Source: Bacteroidota bacterium
GTDB taxonomy: Bacteria > Bacteroidota > Ignavibacteria > Ignavibacteriales > Melioribacteraceae
Direction of reading: 5' to 3'
Length of the DNA stretch: 44,826 bases
Assembly: GCA_021820065.1 (NCBI GenBank)
Contig: JAKAEE010000024.1
Location: 1 to 44,826 of the forward strand
This document shows positions 7,485 through 15,300 of this stretch, one piece after another (the stretch's first letter is position 1; every line of letters starts with the position of its first letter). The notes below the pieces were generated by a model. It was not told where the DNA came from. It saw nothing but the letters and a program-made list of their open reading frames with translations, and searched no databases. The position numbers and the translations under genes were made by a program.

Positions 7485-8705
7485 ATGGAACTCTGGCAGC
7501 AAATGATCAGAGACAGCGTTCACAGTGTGGATCAACTTGTGGAGAAGTTCGGCATCGACAGAACAGTAGCAGAAGGTCTGGATGAATTTTTTCAGGCTAG
7601 AATCAATCCTTACTATCTCAGCTTAATCCGCTATCCGGGCGACCCAATTTGGCGTCAATGCGTTCCGGATAAGGCAGAGCTTGATGATCTGGAAGGATTC
7701 GAAGATCCGCTTCAAGAAGACGCAATGAGCCCGGTTCCTAACATTACACATAGATATCCCGACCGAGCGTTATTCCTCACAACCAGTCAGTGCGGTATGT
7801 ACTGCCGGTTTTGTACAAGAAAAAGAAAAGTCGGCAACTCAGACAAAATTTCTATGAAAGAACTCGAATCTGCTTTTAAGTATTTGGAAAAACATACAGA
7901 GATTCGAGACGTTATCATGTCCGGTGGCGATCCGCTTATGTTAACCGACGCGATGCTAGAGAAAATTTTGAAACGCTTGCGTCAAATTCCTCATCTCGAA
8001 ATTATCAGAATCGGTTCGAAGATGCCGTGCGTTCTTCCTCACCGCATAACACCTAAGTTGGTAGAAATGATTAAGAAGTATCACCCAATTTATGTTAACA
8101 CGCATTTCAATCATCCGTGGGAAATAACTCCGGAAAGCACCAAAGCGTGCGAGATGCTTGCCAATGCCGGAATTCCCGTAAGCAATCAAGCGGTATTAAT
8201 GAAAGACGTTAACGACGATGCCGAAGTGATGCGGGAGCTTTTCACAAAACTTTTGAAGATTAGAGTACGACCTTATTACTTATATATGGCAGATGAAACG
8301 CGCGGAGCTAATCATTTTAGAACTTCGCTCGATAAGGGATTAGAGATTATGCAGAAGCTGCGCGGTTACACAAGCGGTTTAGCGATTCCTCACTTTGTAA
8401 TTGACGCACCGGGCGGCGGCGGAAAGATTCCGGTTCTCCCACAATACATTCTGCACCGCGACGAAGATAGAGTTGTAATGAAAAATTACAAAGGTGATAT
8501 TTTTGTTTACCGAGAAACTCATCACACTGAACCCGCAGAGTCCAAGATATCGATCCCCGTTGAGCTTGTGGATAAAGATAATGGCTCAAATGGTAACGGC
8601 AATGGATCGAATGGAAATGGTTCTAATGGAAACGGCTCTTCTAAAAAGCCGAAGAATTACAAAGAGAAGGTTGAAGTTACAACCGTTTCGCAGAGCAATA
8701 ACTGA
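7485..8705 (+). CDS. KamA-family radical SAM enzyme (lysine 2,3-aminomutase-like) with Asn-Gly-Ser-rich tail
   Basis: The family moves an alpha-amino group to the beta carbon using a [4Fe-4S] cluster, S-adenosylmethionine and PLP. The cluster motif is CGMYCRFC with Cys 103, 107 and 110. The PLP lysine is K314 in DAPGGGGK. D270 and D307 have the same spacing to each other and to the PLP lysine as D293, D330 and K337 of the clostridial lysine enzyme, where the two aspartates hold the epsilon-amino group. This favours a lysine-like, not glutamate-like, substrate. The stretch after the first aspartate (MADETRGANHFRT) differs from classical LAM. Residues 366-386 are a low-complexity Asn/Gly/Ser tract, followed by a basic, polar end, which is unusual. 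It is the last gene of the operon; a terminator follows at 8726. Confidence 0.9.
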   Translation: MELWQQMIRDSVHSVDQLVEKFGIDRTVAEGLDEFFQARINPYYLSLIRYPGDPIWRQCVPDKAELDDLEGFEDPLQEDAMSPVPNITHRYPDRALFLTTSQCGMYCRFCTRKRKVGNSDKISMKELESAFKYLEKHTEIRDVIMSGGDPLMLTDAMLEKILKRLRQIPHLEIIRIGSKMPCVLPHRITPKLVEMIKKYHPIYVNTHFNHPWEITPESTKACEMLANAGIPVSNQAVLMKDVNDDAEVMRELFTKLLKIRVRPYYLYMADETRGANHFRTSLDKGLEIMQKLRGYTSGLAIPHFVIDAPGGGGKIPVLPQYILHRDEDRVVMKNYKGDIFVYRETHHTEPAESKISIPVELVDKDNGSNGNGNGSNGNGSNGNGSSKKPKNYKEKVEVTTVSQSNN

Positions 8706-8725
8706 GAAATGTTCTTAGCGCTAAC

Positions 8726-8755
8726 AAAAAAGGGCAGCTTGGCTGCCCTTTTTCA
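8726..8755 (+). terminator. Strong hairpin terminator after the KamA-like gene
   Basis: AAAAAGGGCAGC pairs with GCTGCCCTTTTT around a 3-base loop and sits about 20 bases after the stop codon. The A run before the stem and the T run after it would let it act in both directions, but the - strand genes nearest to it point away. Confidence 0.85.
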
Positions 8756-8801
8756 CATGTAAGAAGTTATTATTCTCACTGAATCACAATTTTGATTCGG
8801 C

Positions 8802-8823
8802 TGTCAAGGACCAATCCTTGACA
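8802..8823. repeat. REP-like palindrome, left flank of the RAYT remnant
   Basis: TGTCAAGGA-CCAA-TCCTTGACA is a perfect 9-bp inverted repeat. Its core (GTCAAGGA / TCCTTGAC) is the same as in the palindrome at 9164-9187, and it ends only 3 bases from the stop codon of the transposase remnant. A second, weaker inverted repeat (GAATCA / TGATTC, 8781-8798) lies just to the left. Confidence 0.75.
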
Positions 8824-8826
8824 GAA

Positions 8827-9148
8827 CTATTTTATTTCAATCCCCGCCCAGCTTTTTTCCACATACAGAATTGACTGATCGTCAAGTACATAATTTCTTG
8901 TGCTGGAATATTTATAATCTTCATGTCTTTCAACTTAACGGATTTACTTTTACTATCCAATGAAAATGTGACGGCATTATGCAATAAGCCAGAATTTCAA
9001 ATTCATATCGCTCTTGGTAATACTTGATGTTTTTAATTAGAATATCACAACAAGGATCACTTATAAATACTTGGCTGAAGTTAATTACTGTTGTAGTGAC
9101 AAAAAAGAAATGCTCGCTTATTAAATTATTTCGACCTCTTAACCCCAT
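8827..9148 (-). pseudogene. REP-associated tyrosine transposase (RAYT, Y1 family) remnant with internal deletion
   Basis: Reading leftwards from ATG 9148, the first ~72 residues match the N-terminal half of a Y1/RAYT transposase, ending with the metal-binding His-x-His region CIMPSHFHWIVKVNP. A stop (8930-8932) follows at once. In another frame, immediately after this point, the typical RAYT C-terminal end appears: VERHEDYKYSSTRNYVLDD, ending at stop 8827-8829. The central ~75-100 residues that would hold the catalytic tyrosine and the IHxNP-type region are missing, so the gene is broken and cannot be active. Palindromes with the same core flank it on both sides, as expected for a REP-RAYT unit. 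Confidence 0.8.
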
Positions 9149-9163
9149 CTTTTCTGACCTCTA

Positions 9164-9187
9164 ACGTCAAGGAGTGGTCCTTGACGT
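9164..9187. repeat. REP-like palindrome, right flank of the RAYT remnant
   Basis: ACGTCAAGGA-GTGG-TCCTTGACGT is a perfect 10-bp inverted repeat with a 4-base loop. It shares its stem core with the palindrome at 8802-8823 and differs in loop and stem ends. It lies 15 bases upstream of the start of the transposase remnant. Confidence 0.75.
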
Positions 9188-9211
9188 CCCAACTTGTCTT
9201 TTGTGCTAAAA

Positions 9212-9715
9212 TCACTTCAAAAGAATTTTCAGCATATCTTTTTCCAAACTTTCTTTCGGCGATTCAACAATTCTTCCAATCTCTTTATCACCCTGGTAGA
9301 AAATAAAAGTCGGAACCAAGTCTATGTTGAGTTTTTCAACGTCGCCGGAAGGAGCGGATTTTTTTCTGTCAACGCAAATCAATGTAAGGTTTTTCTGATC
9401 ATAATTTAGCTGATCCAAAATTTTAAAGAAGCGGGGCACTTCTCTATGGCTATCGCTGCACCACGTTCCCATTACAATTGTAATCTTTATGTCATTCAAT
9501 TTATCACCAATTTCTTTAACAGCAGCAGAATCCGGCGTGTAATTATCATGTTCGGAATCAAACCACCATGAAAAACTTGTATCTGCAAAAGCAGAACGAT
9601 CACATATACCAACGAGCATCGGCTTTCCGGTTTTTTCATCGACCGACATTTTATTTTTCTCCTGTGCAATGATAAAAGTTGAAAACACCATTAGAACCAA
9701 CACTATTTTTTTCAT
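9212..9715 (-). CDS. Exported thioredoxin-fold protein with CxxS active site
   Basis: A 167-residue protein with an N-terminal signal peptide (MKKIVLVLMVFSTFIIAQ), so it probably acts in the periplasm. The thioredoxin fold is shown by VMGTWCSDSHREVPRFFKIL (active-site position), the strand LTLICVDRK and the cis-proline loop DLVPTFIFY. The active site is C-S-D-S, so the resolving second cysteine of a CxxC redox pair is absent; in other families such CxxS proteins act as monothiol isomerases or have lost redox activity. It lies 9 bases downstream of nadK and is probably the last gene of that operon. The exact role is unknown. Confidence 0.8.
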   Translation of the reverse strand: MKKIVLVLMVFSTFIIAQEKNKMSVDEKTGKPMLVGICDRSAFADTSFSWWFDSEHDNYTPDSAAVKEIGDKLNDIKITIVMGTWCSDSHREVPRFFKILDQLNYDQKNLTLICVDRKKSAPSGDVEKLNIDLVPTFIFYQGDKEIGRIVESPKESLEKDMLKILLK

Positions 9716-9724
9716 AACGAACCT

Positions 9725-10609
9725 CTAAGAATTATTCGATTTCCGAACATCCAATCCCCAATAAAGTTTGTTGCGAAGGATTTCAAAATAATTTGTTCTA
9801 TTTGAATGAACCAGCTTTACCGGACGGGTACATTTTTCAATATTGATTGTTGACGGAGGATCATAAAAATAAACGCGTTGTCCGTCGCAGCTGATTTGGA
9901 TTTTATCCGACGGCGAGTTAACCATAATCGATATCTTCTGATCACTTGAAACAACGAGAGGCCGCATAGTTAATGTATGAGGCGCAATCGGACTGAGAGT
10001 TATTACATTTGCTTTCGGATTCACGATCGGTCCCCCGGCTGAAAGCGAATATCCCGTTGAACCGGTGGGAGTAGCAACTATAATTCCATCGGCAGAAAAA
10101 GTTGAAACGTAATCATCATCAACCTTAATTGTCAGTTCGATCATTTTCGGCCAAGGACCTTTATCAATAACCATATCATTGATTGCGTAAAGATTTTTTT
10201 CGCCTCCATTGCACGAACCAGCGAGAGCCATTCTTTCTTCAATTGAATAATCATTTGCCTTGATGTCATTCAAAAATTCCGCAAAACTTTCCAGATCAAA
10301 CTCGGCAAGAAATCCTAGCTTTCCGAAATTTACTCCGACCATCGGCGTGCCGGATTCTTTTACTTCGTATGCGGTATTCAACATAGTGCCGTCTCCGCCT
10401 ATCGACACAACCATGTCGGAGTGTTTGCTAAGGTCTGTATGAGATAAAAGCGCGGCGCCGGGAAATTGTTTTTTCAAATCAGCTTCGAATTTCAAAAGCG
10501 AGTCGCTGAGAATAAATTTGAATCCTTTTTTCTCGAGCTCATCCGTTATCTTCTTAACTATGCTTAGGATGTCTTTCTTCGTAATATTTGGAATAATCCC
10601 GATTGTCAT
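9725..10609 (-). CDS. nadK: NAD kinase
   Basis: NadK phosphorylates NAD to NADP using ATP or polyphosphate and sets the cell's NADP pool. The 294-residue protein has the two hallmark motifs: GGDGTMLNTAYEV (catalytic aspartate in GGDG) and the glycine/serine-rich SADGIIVATPTGSTGYSLSA. The region GVNFGKLGFLAEF and the NDMVIDKG segment (where many homologues have NE) also fit. The start codon overlaps the stop of the upstream glycosyltransferase by 4 bases. The clustering with surface-polysaccharide genes does not by itself imply a link in function. Confidence 0.95.
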   Translation of the reverse strand: MTIGIIPNITKKDILSIVKKITDELEKKGFKFILSDSLLKFEADLKKQFPGAALLSHTDLSKHSDMVVSIGGDGTMLNTAYEVKESGTPMVGVNFGKLGFLAEFDLESFAEFLNDIKANDYSIEERMALAGSCNGGEKNLYAINDMVIDKGPWPKMIELTIKVDDDYVSTFSADGIIVATPTGSTGYSLSAGGPIVNPKANVITLSPIAPHTLTMRPLVVSSDQKISIMVNSPSDKIQISCDGQRVYFYDPPSTINIEKCTRPVKLVHSNRTNYFEILRNKLYWGLDVRKSNNS

Positions 10610-11373
10610 TTCTTTTTATTCAACTCCCAAAGTTTAGAATACTTTGTGAACACATACGCTGAAGAAAATATCGCCAAAATAAATCCATGCATACCGTCAA
10701 GAAATCCCGCTCGGAAAATATACATTTTCATAAAAAGAAAAATCGGTCTAAACACAATATCGCTGAAGGAAGCTTTCTTGCCTTTCTTACTCAATTCTTG
10801 TGCCGCAAGAGAAGTATAAGCGTTAAATTTTTCGAAGTAATGTTCAATGGTCGGGTCGGTGTAGTGATTCAAATCGTATTTGAGATGCCCGGTTTCCCCG
10901 TTGATATCCAAGTGCTCATGAACCGCTTTATCATTGAACGAAGCGTGTTTTTTATTGAACAGCCGCACGATCCGAGCAGGATACCAGCCGCTATGTTTGA
11001 TCCACTTGCCGAGGAAATAAGCGCGGCGCGCTACATCGTAAGCCGCAAATTTTGGCTGAACATTTTTAAATTCCCGAAGCTCTGCTGCAAGTTCGGGTGT
11101 CAATTCTTCGTCGGCATCAATCCATAAAACCCAATCGAATTTAGTTTTTAACAGCGCATAACTTTTGGTCCGGGCATAACCGGCGAATGCCGCGACTTCC
11201 GCTTTTACATTTCCATACGACGACGCAATCTGAAAAGTGTTGTCCATAGTTCTCGAATCTACCATCACAACGATTTCGTCAACCACGTCAGCTTGGCTTT
11301 CGATGCAACGACGAATGTTTTCTTCTTCGTCTTTTGCAATGATGATTGACGATATTTTTATTTTTTCACTCAT
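10606..11373 (-). CDS. Glycosyltransferase family 2, LPS-core type (WaaE/KdtX-like)
   Basis: A 255-residue inverting GT-A glycosyltransferase. The N terminus SSIIIAKDEEENIRRCIES, VDSRTMDNT and the DADE motif in WVLWIDADEELTPEL give the nucleotide-sugar and metal-binding site; the later VARRAYFLGKWIKHSGWYP and DKAVHEHL regions are typical of the family that adds a hexose to the LPS inner core. It is likely to act at the cytoplasmic face of the inner membrane. It overlaps the O-antigen-ligase-like gene upstream by 8 bases and nadK downstream by 4. Together with the MsbA-like exporter it suggests an LPS or lipid-linked glycan locus. The sugar and acceptor are unknown. Confidence 0.85.
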   Translation of the reverse strand: MSEKIKISSIIIAKDEEENIRRCIESQADVVDEIVVMVDSRTMDNTFQIASSYGNVKAEVAAFAGYARTKSYALLKTKFDWVLWIDADEELTPELAAELREFKNVQPKFAAYDVARRAYFLGKWIKHSGWYPARIVRLFNKKHASFNDKAVHEHLDINGETGHLKYDLNHYTDPTIEHYFEKFNAYTSLAAQELSKKGKKASFSDIVFRPIFLFMKMYIFRAGFLDGMHGFILAIFSSAYVFTKYSKLWELNKKK

Positions 11374-13444
11374 TCGAACCGGTAGTTTCAGTCTTACTAT
11401 TCATAAAATTATGATAGAACGCTACGTTCAAACCGATGGTAAACCAAACCATCGTAATGATTTCTTGGTCGCCGAAATTCCATTCACCCAAACCGGAGAA
11501 CAGAAATCCTATGAACGCGGCAAGAGCGCCAAGGGCGTAGGAAGACATGAATGGAACGTCTTTCAAAGTTTTGTAGATTTTCAAATTCAAACGCAAGATT
11601 TTGTACAACAAAAACATCACGGCAATGAATCCGAAGGCGCCGAGTATCACGAGAAAGTGAACAAAATTATTGTGCATGTGACCGAAATTCTCTTTGAGGT
11701 AATAATCTTTGTACTCGGAATAAATTTTGTTGAGATCGATATCGCCGACTCCAAACAGCGGGTGATCTTTGAAAATCTTCAGACCGATACGCCAAATATT
11801 GAGACGCTCGAAGTTCGTCTCATGATAAAGATCTGCAATAGTTGAAAGCCGATTTCTTTTGCTTTCCGTTGCATAAATTTTGTTTCCTTCAAGCTTAAAT
11901 CCCGTTATAGAATAACCAAGCGAACCGATTTTCTGTTCGGTGAAGATTCCATCTTTCGTTTTATCGAAACGATAAACAATACCGTCGGCGCTTGCACCGA
12001 TTGCAGAAGAATCCATAAACTGTAATGATTGAAGCCCAACAATCTTAAACTCCTGAACTTGTTTTACTTTTCCACTATCATAGACGTAATGAAAGAGTTT
12101 ATCGCCCTGGAAAAAAATATCGTTCTTATTAATCCAGACAAAACCTACGGAGGATTTAAATTTTACAGAATCGATAAGCTGTTCTGGCAGTGCGCTTTGG
12201 CTCGAATAAACTTTGAACGAGAAACTATTCATATCAAACGCTGCAAATAATTTATCGTAGTAACAAAGACTTGAAACGCCCTTCACATTTCGAAGCGTTA
12301 GCTTATCATTAAGATCCAACGGATTCTTATAAATTGTTAAGCCGCTGTCTCTATCTGCAACGTAGAAGTAATCTCCGAAAACTTCTACATCTGTTGTTAA
12401 ACCGGGCGAAGTAAAACTTTTTTCGATTGTGAGCTTACCGCTGCCGTCTTTGTGAAGTAACAGAATTCTGGTATCGAGAAGGTACGCGAGGTAGTAATTC
12501 GATTTCCATTTTAAGATTCCCTTTGAAGGCGATGGTGTAGCCAACTCTTGAACAAGATTGCCTTTGCTGTAAACGGCTATTCCTTTATTGTAATCAGCCA
12601 CATAAACGGTATCGTTGTCAAGATCAAGATTGTAAGCCCTGCCTTCGGTATTAATTGTTTTTACTTTAGTAAGCCGCGAGCCGTTGAATTGATATTCATA
12701 CAGCCGGCTTTCATTCTTGTAAAACAGAAGCGCAAAAATGATGAACGCGGCGCCGGGAATTATCAGCCACCATTTTTTCTTGAACAGAATTATAAAAAGT
12801 ATTCCTGCCGCGGCGCCGATCCAAGCGGCGCGTGTATAACTAGCAAACAAGCCGAGCGCTGCAACTCCGAACGCGGCAAGGAAGAAAAATCTATAAGTCA
12901 TTTTCGTTTTTTCATTTACTAGAAAGGCAAACGTAAAGATTGTAGTGAAGCTCATCAGTCCGCCCGCGGTCATAACATATTGAAACGGGGACGGTCCCTT
13001 GGCTTCGAAGCGGTACAACTGGGCGATGAAATGCTCGTAAGCAAAAACAATGTACGCCAACATTGTAAGCAGCGCGGCTCCAAGATAAATTTTGAAAAAC
13101 AATTTTGTTTTCTCGTTATCATCGGCAGCAGCGGCAATTGTATAAACCAATGGAATTAAAACCAGCCGTTTGAAAAAATTCTGAAACGCTTGAGCGTGAT
13201 TCACCGAGAAGATCGCCGAAATCAGTTCGGCAGCAAGAAAAAGTATGAACCCGATTTCCAAACCGTTCTTTTGAAATTTATTTTCCTTCGTTATCACAAA
13301 CCGGTACGCAAAAAGCATCAGCGGTATAAAATAGCCAATCTGGTTTAAGAAAATTGAATTGGTAAGCGTGATCAAGAATAAAATGATCAGCCAGAAAATC
13401 AGTTTATCTATGATTTTAATTTGGTTGGATTTGTCTTTGGCCAT
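11366..13444 (-). CDS. O-antigen ligase/polymerase-like membrane protein with inserted beta-propeller
   Basis: 692 residues, against about 400-450 usual for Wzy/WaaL proteins. Residues 10-245 form a hydrophobic block of roughly eight to nine membrane segments. Residues about 535-690 match the Wzy_C/O-antigen ligase end: TNFERLNIWRIGLKIFKDHP, LFGVGDIDL, the HMHNNFVHFLVILGAFGF histidine motif and further membrane segments. In between, residues about 248-532 are soluble and consist of repeated short beta-rich units (such as DNDTVYVADYNKGIAVYSKG and GDYFYVADRDSGLTIYKN), which look like a 6- or 7-bladed beta-propeller related to LVIVD/WD-type repeats. They sit where the large periplasmic loop of the ligase belongs. 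The start overlaps the MsbA-like gene by one base. Confidence 0.8.
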   Translation of the reverse strand: MAKDKSNQIKIIDKLIFWLIILFLITLTNSIFLNQIGYFIPLMLFAYRFVITKENKFQKNGLEIGFILFLAAELISAIFSVNHAQAFQNFFKRLVLIPLVYTIAAAADDNEKTKLFFKIYLGAALLTMLAYIVFAYEHFIAQLYRFEAKGPSPFQYVMTAGGLMSFTTIFTFAFLVNEKTKMTYRFFFLAAFGVAALGLFASYTRAAWIGAAAGILFIILFKKKWWLIIPGAAFIIFALLFYKNESRLYEYQFNGSRLTKVKTINTEGRAYNLDLDNDTVYVADYNKGIAVYSKGNLVQELATPSPSKGILKWKSNYYLAYLLDTRILLLHKDGSGKLTIEKSFTSPGLTTDVEVFGDYFYVADRDSGLTIYKNPLDLNDKLTLRNVKGVSSLCYYDKLFAAFDMNSFSFKVYSSQSALPEQLIDSVKFKSSVGFVWINKNDIFFQGDKLFHYVYDSGKVKQVQEFKIVGLQSLQFMDSSAIGASADGIVYRFDKTKDGIFTEQKIGSLGYSITGFKLEGNKIYATESKRNRLSTIADLYHETNFERLNIWRIGLKIFKDHPLFGVGDIDLNKIYSEYKDYYLKENFGHMHNNFVHFLVILGAFGFIAVMFLLYKILRLNLKIYKTLKDVPFMSSYALGALAAFIGFLFSGLGEWNFGDQEIITMVWFTIGLNVAFYHNFMNSKTETTGSNE

Positions 13445-15294
13445 TATACTCTAAATTGAAGTTCATATAATTTTTTGTAGATGCCGTTTTCTTGATTCAA
13501 CAACTGATCGTGTTTACCGTCTTGAACTATCCTTCCGCGGTCGAGAACAATAATTCTATCGGCATTTCTAATTGTGCTGAGTCTGTGAGCAATTACAAAC
13601 GTGGTTCTATCGTGCATGAGTCGTTCTATCGCTTCCTGAACCAAAACTTCCGACTCGTTATCTAGGGCAGACGTAGCTTCATCCAATATCATGATCGGAG
13701 GATTTTTTAGAAGCGCGCGCGCAATTGCAAGCCGCTGCCTTTGTCCTCCAGAAAGCTTTGTCCCTTTTTCACCGATTATAGTTTCATAGCCGTGCGGCAG
13801 TTCCATAATAAAATTGTGCGCGTTAGCTGCTTTTGCGGCGTCAAACAATTTTTGCTCGGAACAGTCATCAATTCCATAGGCAATGTTACTCTTCACCGAT
13901 TCATTGAACAGTACGGTCTCTTGTGTAACTATTCCCATCAGCTTCCGCAAATCTTCAAGCCGCGCCGATTTTATGTCGGTCCCGTCGAAAAGAACTTTTC
14001 CGCCGGTCGGATCATAAAAACGCGGGAGTAAATCCACCATAGTGGTTTTTCCGGCGCCGCTGCTGCCCACAATTGCAATCACATTCCCCTTCTTCACTTT
14101 CAGGTTAATCGTATCCAGCACCAATTCCTCGGAATCATCATAGTGGAACGAAACATTTTGAAATTCTATCGTATCATTGAAATCGTTAAGCGGAAGAGGA
14201 TTTTCAATATTCTTAATCCGCGGTTCGGTATCCAATATTTCAAAAACACGGTCGGCAGCCGCGCTTGATTCCTGGATTCGGTTGTTAACGCTGCTGAGTT
14301 CTTTGATCGGCGGCATCATCTGAAAAATTGCCATTAAGAAAACGAGAAACTCGCTCGGCTTCAAAGTTTTATCGAACAGCACAAGCTGCCCGCCAAAATA
14401 AATCATTGCGCCGCCGACAACCACGCTAAGAAATTCCGTAACGGGTGACGCTGTATTTCTTATACGAGTTATCTTCAAAACCAATCGGAAAAACTTCTGA
14501 GTCTGTGCCTTGAACTTTTTGTTCTCGTAGTTTTCCATCCCAAAAGCTTTAACGATCTTTACACCAGTAATCGTTTCATGAAGCGTTGTTGTAATGTCAG
14601 CCATTTCTTGCTGCAGCAATCCACTCTGCTTACGGAGAATTAAACCAATCCAACTAATGATGCCGATGCTGAACGGAAGTACAAGCAGTGAAAATAAGGT
14701 AAGTCTCCAACTGATCGAGACTGCAATTCCGAGAAAAACAATTATCGTTAACGGTTCACGAATCAAATTCAAAAACACCGCAGATACGCTAGCCTGTACA
14801 ACATTCACGTCATTCATAATTCGTGAAATAAGGTTTCCGGTTTTTTCATTTTTGAAAAAACTCATCGGCAGCTTGTGAAGATGAATATATGCTTCGTTCC
14901 TCAAGTTGCGAATCATTCCCTGTTCTACGAACGCAAGAAAGTAAGCTTGGAGATATCCGAAAACATTTTTGAGGAAGAACAGAATGATTATCAGAATGCA
15001 GATTTTCAGAAGGATTGATTGTGTATCGCCGCTGAAGATGTAGCTCTTCGCAGTTCCAATAACATTATCAATCGCCTGGGAAAACCAATTTGCAACAGGC
15101 GCACTGATAGAAGGACTAACTGTTTTGATCTGCGTCTGAGTTCCGTTTCCTTGGAAAAGTGTATCAAGGAGAGGAATAATCATGTAAATGGAAACGCCGT
15201 TCAGAACCGCGTAACCGACTGTAAACAGAACCGAGGCGGAAAGGTGCTTCCAAAACGGTTTTATGTAAGCTAAGACTCTTTTGTAGGTGCTCAT
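13444..15294 (-). CDS. ABC exporter, MsbA-like (lipid A / lipid-linked glycan flippase)
   Basis: A 616-residue half-transporter with an N-terminal six-helix membrane domain and a C-terminal ATPase, the normal layout for MsbA. Visible motifs are Walker A VGSSGAGKTT, Q-loop VTQETVLFNESV, signature LSGGQRQRLAIARAL, Walker B IMILDEATSALD and the H-loop VIAHRLST. The membrane domain carries ISRIMNDVNVVQASVSAV, typical of lipid exporters. A role in flipping lipid A-core or another lipid-linked glycan across the inner membrane is inferred from the adjacent O-antigen-ligase-like and GT2 genes; a lipid or drug exporter remains possible. The stop and next start overlap as TAATG. Confidence 0.85.
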   Translation of the reverse strand: MSTYKRVLAYIKPFWKHLSASVLFTVGYAVLNGVSIYMIIPLLDTLFQGNGTQTQIKTVSPSISAPVANWFSQAIDNVIGTAKSYIFSGDTQSILLKICILIIILFFLKNVFGYLQAYFLAFVEQGMIRNLRNEAYIHLHKLPMSFFKNEKTGNLISRIMNDVNVVQASVSAVFLNLIREPLTIIVFLGIAVSISWRLTLFSLLVLPFSIGIISWIGLILRKQSGLLQQEMADITTTLHETITGVKIVKAFGMENYENKKFKAQTQKFFRLVLKITRIRNTASPVTEFLSVVVGGAMIYFGGQLVLFDKTLKPSEFLVFLMAIFQMMPPIKELSSVNNRIQESSAAADRVFEILDTEPRIKNIENPLPLNDFNDTIEFQNVSFHYDDSEELVLDTINLKVKKGNVIAIVGSSGAGKTTMVDLLPRFYDPTGGKVLFDGTDIKSARLEDLRKLMGIVTQETVLFNESVKSNIAYGIDDCSEQKLFDAAKAANAHNFIMELPHGYETIIGEKGTKLSGGQRQRLAIARALLKNPPIMILDEATSALDNESEVLVQEAIERLMHDRTTFVIAHRLSTIRNADRIIVLDRGRIVQDGKHDQLLNQENGIYKKLYELQFRV

Positions 15295-15300
15295 TGATTC

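Noticed and set aside
11237..11845. 202-residue open frame on the + strand
   Set aside because: Antisense to the 3' end of the O-antigen-ligase-like gene and the start of the GT2 gene; no recognisable motif, and the - strand frames are clearly coding.
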